Made by a program: the position numbers and the translations under genes. Source: Mycobacterium gordonae (GTDB lineage Bacteria > Actinomycetota > Actinomycetes > Mycobacteriales > Mycobacteriaceae). From it: 64,000 bases of DNA. This document shows positions 60,215 through 64,000 of this stretch, in pieces. The stretch is taken from assembly GCF_017086405.1 (NCBI RefSeq), contig NZ_CP070973.1:2542001-2606000 (forward strand), in the 5' to 3' direction. The notes beneath the pieces are model-generated. The model saw only the letters and a list, made by a program, of their open reading frames with translations, was not told the DNA's origin and did not search any database. Numbering within the stretch: the first letter of the stretch is position 1; each line of letters begins with the position of its first letter.

Positions 60215-60622
60215 ATGAGTATGACCACCTACGCCAAACCGCGGGTTCGAGACGCGGTCCGACACTTCAACAAGCACCTGCTCAATCCGGCGATGATGCC
60301 CCTGGCCGGCCGCCGCTACTGGTACGCGTCCACCATCTCCCACATCGGCCGCAAATCGGGAAGGCACTACGCCACCCCGGTCGTCGCCGTCCCGATTCCC
60401 GACGGCTTCGTGGTGCCCCTGCCTTACGGGTCGGACGTCGACTGGCTGCGCAACGTGCGTGCCGCCGGGTCCGCGACGATCAAGTGCAAGGGTCAGACCT
60501 ACCACGTGGTGCGGCCGCAGATCGTCGACGCGTCCACCGCCGAGCCACTGCTGCCCGCTGACCGGCGCCGGGTGTTGCATGCCTTCGACGTCGACAGCTA
60601 CGCCGAGTTCGCGCTGGCCTGA
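60215..60622 (+). CDS. Deazaflavin (F420)-dependent nitroreductase-like (Ddn family) protein
   Basis: 135 residues, split-barrel FDOR fold. Recognised from GRKSGRHYATPVVAVPIPDG and YGSDVDWLRNVRAAGSATIK, the F420-binding signatures of the Ddn family. Likely an F420H2-dependent quinone or menaquinone reductase; the preferred substrate is unknown. ATG 60215, with ATG 60221 as alternative. 53 bases before the acyl-CoA ligase. Confidence 0.88.
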   Translation: MSMTTYAKPRVRDAVRHFNKHLLNPAMMPLAGRRYWYASTISHIGRKSGRHYATPVVAVPIPDGFVVPLPYGSDVDWLRNVRAAGSATIKCKGQTYHVVRPQIVDASTAEPLLPADRRRVLHAFDVDSYAEFALA

Positions 60623-60675
60623 CGCGACTGGAGCCCCTACCGTGTGTCGGTAGACAACAGTAGTAGGGGACGCGC

Positions 60676-62202
60676 ATGCCTGACGTAGTGCAGATTTCGC
60701 GCAGTGGCAACCCATTCCCGCGCACCGGCCTCCACGTCGACGACCACCGCGTCCCTCACTACGACGACATCCCGGCCACCCTGCTCGACATGCTCGCCGA
60801 GCAGGTCACCGCTCACCCGGACAGCGAAGCGGTGGTCGAACTGGGCGCGGACCGGCTCACCTACCGCCAACTCTGGGACCGCGCGTCGCGCGTTGCCGGC
60901 GGCCTGCGCGCCGACGGGCTGCGGGCCGGTGACCGGGTGGCGGTGCGCTATCCCGCGGGCATTGACTGGGTGCTCGCCTTCTGGGGCACGGTGATGGCCG
61001 GAGGCATTGCAGTGGCCGTCAACACGCGCTCGGCGCAACCGGAAGTCGACTTCGTGCTGGCCGACGCCGGGGCGCATGTCGACCTCGCCGCCGACACCCC
61101 GCTGCCGGACGGCCGGCCGTACGTCACCGACCAACTCGGTCCGAAAGACGTTGCCGCGCTGTTCTATACGTCAGGAACCACCGGGCATCCCAAGGGCGTG
61201 CCCACCACCCACGAAGCATTCGTGACCAACACCGAGAACGGAATCCGGTGTCTTAATCAGCCTCGTGACATCGGTACGGAGCTGCGCACGCTCATCTCGG
61301 TGCCCTTGTTCCATGTGACCGGTTGCAATTCTCAGCTTCTGGCGGCCGCCCGGCTGGGTGGGGCGGCCGTGATCATGCCTGCTCTCGACCTCGACGCCTT
61401 GGTGGCCACCTTGACCGCCGAGCGTATCTCCGTGATGGTCACCGTTCCGGCGATCTACGCGTTGCTGCTACGCCGACAGGGTTTCGCCGCCGCGGATGTG
61501 TCCGGGGTGCGCTGGGTCGGTTACGGCGGCGCACCCATCGCGCCGTCACTCGTCCGGGTCGTCAAGAACGCGTTCCCGCAAGCCACGGTGTTCAACGGCT
61601 ACGGCATGACGGAGACCGCATCGCTAATGACCGTGCTGCCCGACGCCGAGGCCATCGAGCATGCCGACTCGGTCGGATACGCGGCACCCTCGGTGGACCT
61701 CGGCGTCATCCCCAATCAACACGGTCAGCTGGTCGGCGAATTGGTGTGCAGGGGCGCCAACATCACCGCCGGCTACTGGAACCGGCCGGAAGCCACTGCG
61801 AACACCATCGTGGACGGCTGGCTGCACACCGGCGACGTGGTCCGCGTCGACGACGCCGGACGGGTGCACATCGTCGACCGGCTCAAGGACATCATCAACC
61901 GCGGCGGTGAAAACATCTCCAGCGTCGAGGTCGAAGCGGCGTTGCTGGCCGCTCCGAATGTCGTCGACGCCTGTGTGCTTGCGGTGCCGGACGACGTCAT
62001 GGGGGAGAAGGTCGGCGCAGTGCTCGTCGGGGAGCAGGTCGACGTGCCGGCGGTACTCGAACACTGCAGCGAGCAACTCGCGGATTACAAAGTGCCGCAG
62101 TACGTCTCGGTAGTGACGACGCCGTTGCCGCGCAATGCGGGTGGGAAGCTGCTCAAAGCCAAGCTCCGCGAACAGGTTCAGTGGGGTTCCGCACTGCGCT
62201 GA
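60676..62202 (+). CDS. Acyl-CoA synthetase (AMP-dependent ligase)
   Basis: 508 residues of the ANL superfamily. P-loop-like YTSGTTGHPKG, adenine motif GYGMTE, ribose-binding TGD (WLHTGDVVRVDD), hinge RLKDIINRGGENIS, and the catalytic Lys near the end (NAGGKLLKAKL), so both half-reactions should work. Substrate class (medium-chain fatty, aromatic or other carboxylate) cannot be read. ATG 60676 follows AGTAGGGGACGCG. Together with the thioesterase it forms a small acyl-CoA module between PPE genes. Confidence 0.92.
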   Translation: MPDVVQISRSGNPFPRTGLHVDDHRVPHYDDIPATLLDMLAEQVTAHPDSEAVVELGADRLTYRQLWDRASRVAGGLRADGLRAGDRVAVRYPAGIDWVLAFWGTVMAGGIAVAVNTRSAQPEVDFVLADAGAHVDLAADTPLPDGRPYVTDQLGPKDVAALFYTSGTTGHPKGVPTTHEAFVTNTENGIRCLNQPRDIGTELRTLISVPLFHVTGCNSQLLAAARLGGAAVIMPALDLDALVATLTAERISVMVTVPAIYALLLRRQGFAAADVSGVRWVGYGGAPIAPSLVRVVKNAFPQATVFNGYGMTETASLMTVLPDAEAIEHADSVGYAAPSVDLGVIPNQHGQLVGELVCRGANITAGYWNRPEATANTIVDGWLHTGDVVRVDDAGRVHIVDRLKDIINRGGENISSVEVEAALLAAPNVVDACVLAVPDDVMGEKVGAVLVGEQVDVPAVLEHCSEQLADYKVPQYVSVVTTPLPRNAGGKLLKAKLREQVQWGSALR

Positions 62203-62389
62203 CGCGCCACCGCATGCGCCGGAAGAATCCCGCGCCGCGCGGGTGATTTTCGCACCGCCACCACAACAAGGTGACACGCTGAATATGGCGATGTTACGAA
62301 GCCGTGAATCGGCGCAGTTCGACCGGACGGGGTTGCGGACATCGGCGAGCACCACGGTCCCAGCCGTCTTCACCTACGAGGAGCAACTC

Positions 62390-63154
62390 ATGTCCTTCTT
62401 GACCGCACAGCCGGAAGAACTGACCGCCGCGGCGGGGAAACTGCAGACCGTCGGAGCCCAGCAGGCCGCACAGAACGCGGCCGCCGCAGCCCCGACCACC
62501 TCTGGCGTGATTCCCGCTGCGGCAGATGAGATTTCGGCGCTGCAGGCCGCTCTCTTCGCTGCCTACGGCACCCTCTATCAACAGGTCAGCGCCGAAGCCG
62601 GGGCGATGTACGACACGTTCGTCAACACGCTGGGGTTCAGCGCGCAGACCTACTCCGCCACCGAGTCGGCCAATTCGGCAGCCGCAGCATTACCCGCTGC
62701 GTTGACGGACTCGCCACTGGCCGACATCGCAAACATCGTCAATATCGGGGTCGGTAACTGGGCCTCGGCCGCGTCGAATCTGGTCGGTTTGGCAAACGGC
62801 GGCCTGTTGGTGCCATTCGAGGAGGGTGCGGTCGAGGGCGCAGCCGACACCGCGGGTCTGGCGGGGGCTACGGCGCTGGGAGCCGGGCAGGCGCCCGTCG
62901 CGGCCGGGTTGGTCGCAGCCGCCCCGATCGGTGGGCTGTCGGCCCCGTCGCCCTGGGCCGGACCGGCCACCCTGGTATCCAGCGCCACGCCGAAATCCTC
63001 GAGCTGGAACCTCGCAGCGCCCTCGTCGCCGCCGGGTATGACGCTGCTGCCTGGCATGCCGGGGATGGTGTCGACGGGCCGGGGCAGTACCGGTTTCGGG
63101 GCGCCGCGCTACGGGGTCAAGCCCATGGTCATGGCCCGGCCGGTGAACGTCTGA
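62390..63154 (+). CDS. PE family protein (PE27-like) with PPE-SVP-like C-terminus
   Basis: 254 residues. PE domain 1-~95 ([22 protein letters not shown] signal YSATE), a central helical region ([17 protein letters not shown]) and a C-terminus ([16 protein letters not shown] ... [17 protein letters not shown]) that resembles the tail of PPE-SVP proteins. ATG 62390 preceded by GAGGAG; the frame extends upstream to 62135 but that is the acyl-CoA ligase end. In H37Rv PE27 (Rv2769c) precedes PPE43, matching the order here. Expected to pair with the following PPE. Confidence 0.9.
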   Translation: MSFLTAQPEELTAAAGKLQTVGAQQAAQNAAAAAPTTSGVIPAAADEISALQAALFAAYGTLYQQVSAEAGAMYDTFVNTLGFSAQTYSATESANSAAAALPAALTDSPLADIANIVNIGVGNWASAASNLVGLANGGLLVPFEEGAVEGAADTAGLAGATALGAGQAPVAAGLVAAAPIGGLSAPSPWAGPATLVSSATPKSSSWNLAAPSSPPGMTLLPGMPGMVSTGRGSTGFGAPRYGVKPMVMARPVNV

Positions 63155-63176
63155 GTGCCGGGAAGGATTGACGATG

Positions 63177-64000
63177 ATGGACTTTGGCGCAGTGCCTCCG
63201 GAAGTCAACTCCACGCGTATGTACACCGGCGCCGGCGCAGCACCGATGATGGCGGCCGCAGCGGCGTGGAACGGTTTGGCGGTTGAGCTCAGTGCGACAG
63301 CGGATACCTTCGAGTCGGTAATCTCTGAACTCACCACCGAGCAGTGGCTGGGTTCCGCCTCGCTGTCCATGGCCGCCGCGGCCCAACCCTTCCTGGCGTG
63401 GTTGACCTACGCCGCGGAAGCCGCGGCGCGGGCGGGTTCCCAAGGCGTCGCATCGGCGGCCGCGTTCGAGGCGGCCTACGCGATGACCGTGCCGCCGGGG
63501 GAGGTCGCCGCGAACAGAGCCCTGCTGGCCACGCTGGTCGCGACCAACGTGCTGGGACAGAACACCCCTGCCATCGCAGCCACCGAGGCGCATTACGGCG
63601 AAATGTGGGCTCAAGACGCCCTTGCCATGTACGGGTACGCGGCCGCTTCGGCGGCCGCGGGCAAGCTAACCCCGTTGGCGCCGCCGGCGTCGGCCACCAA
63701 CGCTGCCGGAATCGCCAACCAGGCCGCGGCGGTGGGAGAGGCCTTCGCTGCCGCGCGGCAGTCGGGCCTGAACTATCTGATCGGCAACATTCCCGATGCC
63801 GTCGCAGGCCTCGCGTCTCCCGCGGCAGCGAATGCGGCGGCGCTGGATTCGGTCGTGCAGGACATCACCGATATCTTGGCCGTCCCGTTCGTGCAGAACA
63901 CCATCAACGGTGCCGTGAACACGGCGGGATGGTTTACCACCGCCGGGATCACAACGGCGATTTTCCTGCAGCACACGCTCGATACCGCCCTGCCTACAGC
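63177..64000 (+). CDS. PPE family protein (PPE43/PPE44-like), 3' end outside window
   Basis: Open from ATG 63177 (ATG 63174 adjoins; AAGGA upstream) to the window edge, 274 codons so far. PPE domain: [20 protein letters not shown], WxG motif as [27 protein letters not shown]; then an Ala/Pro linker ([15 protein letters not shown]) and the start of the central region typical of PPE-SVP proteins ([30 protein letters not shown]). The end is missing, so the subfamily is inferred. Lies 22 bases after the PE gene, a standard PE-PPE pair secreted by ESX-5. Confidence 0.92.
   Translation, partial: MDFGAVPPEVNSTRMYTGAGAAPMMAAAAAWNGLAVELSATADTFESVISELTTEQWLGSASLSMAAAAQPFLAWLTYAAEAAARAGSQGVASAAAFEAAYAMTVPPGEVAANRALLATLVATNVLGQNTPAIAATEAHYGEMWAQDALAMYGYAAASAAAGKLTPLAPPASATNAAGIANQAAAVGEAFAAARQSGLNYLIGNIPDAVAGLASPAAANAAALDSVVQDITDILAVPFVQNTINGAVNTAGWFTTAGITTAIFLQHTLDTALPT

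Overview
The window is GC-rich chromosomal DNA from a slowly growing Mycobacterium of the PE_PGRS-bearing group (the M. kansasii / M. marinum / M. tuberculosis side of the genus). Evidence: multiple PE_PGRS and PPE-MPTR genes, pptT, dinF, ltp1, fadE21, gpsI, a 13E12-family HNH gene, and gene order that follows M. tuberculosis H37Rv from about Rv2839c (infB) down to Rv2768c (PPE43), read in the opposite direction. The species cannot be fixed from the sequence alone; H37Rv comparisons are from memory of that genome.

Layout. 1-5.6 kb: infB (5' end outside the window), rbfA, nrnA and a frameshifted dinF. 5.7-8.7 kb: ugpA-ugpE-ugpB (glycerophosphodiester import) without ugpC. 8.9-10.9 kb: a PE_PGRS protein ending in a seven-repeat YVTN beta-propeller, followed by echA16. 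12.6-15.7 kb: DUF2277, a frameshifted DUF1802 gene, a CocE-like hydrolase and an exported protein. The CRISPR-Cas and toxin-antitoxin block that separates echA16 from Rv2800 in H37Rv is absent. 15.8-21.2 kb: metallophosphoesterase, pptT, truB, a 56-bp tandem repeat, ltp1, fadE21. 21.2-22.5 kb: a decayed patch with an LLM-oxidoreductase pseudogene and relics of sirR-like and fadE-like genes. 22.9-31.1 kb: three PE_PGRS genes, a Pro/Thr-rich membrane protein and sirR. 31.3-38.1 kb: ribF, rpsO, lppU, gpsI, pepR, a nitronate monooxygenase. 38.1-39.8 kb: divergent ald/aldR. 39.8-45.9 kb: lipid/redox enzymes, including an EphD-like two-domain protein and a GNAT-epoxide hydrolase fusion. 46-47.3 kb: a 13E12 HNH gene. 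47.4-49.1 kb: dapB operon. 49.5-64 kb: a 1,548-residue PGRS protein without a PE domain, a frameshifted giant PPE-MPTR gene, a thioesterase, a Ddn-like protein, an acyl-CoA ligase, a PE27-like gene and a PPE gene cut by the window end.

The conserved backbone (translation, RNA decay, amino-acid and lipid metabolism) is interrupted by PE/PPE blocks sitting exactly where H37Rv has other genes (ugpC, the CRISPR region, Rv2787). Points that deserve most attention: the PE_PGRS-propeller fusion; a promoter-like element with identical 18-nt spacing upstream of three PE_PGRS genes; the PE-less PGRS protein; the internally duplicated PPE-MPTR gene; and four genes each missing exactly one base, which may be real decay or assembly errors.
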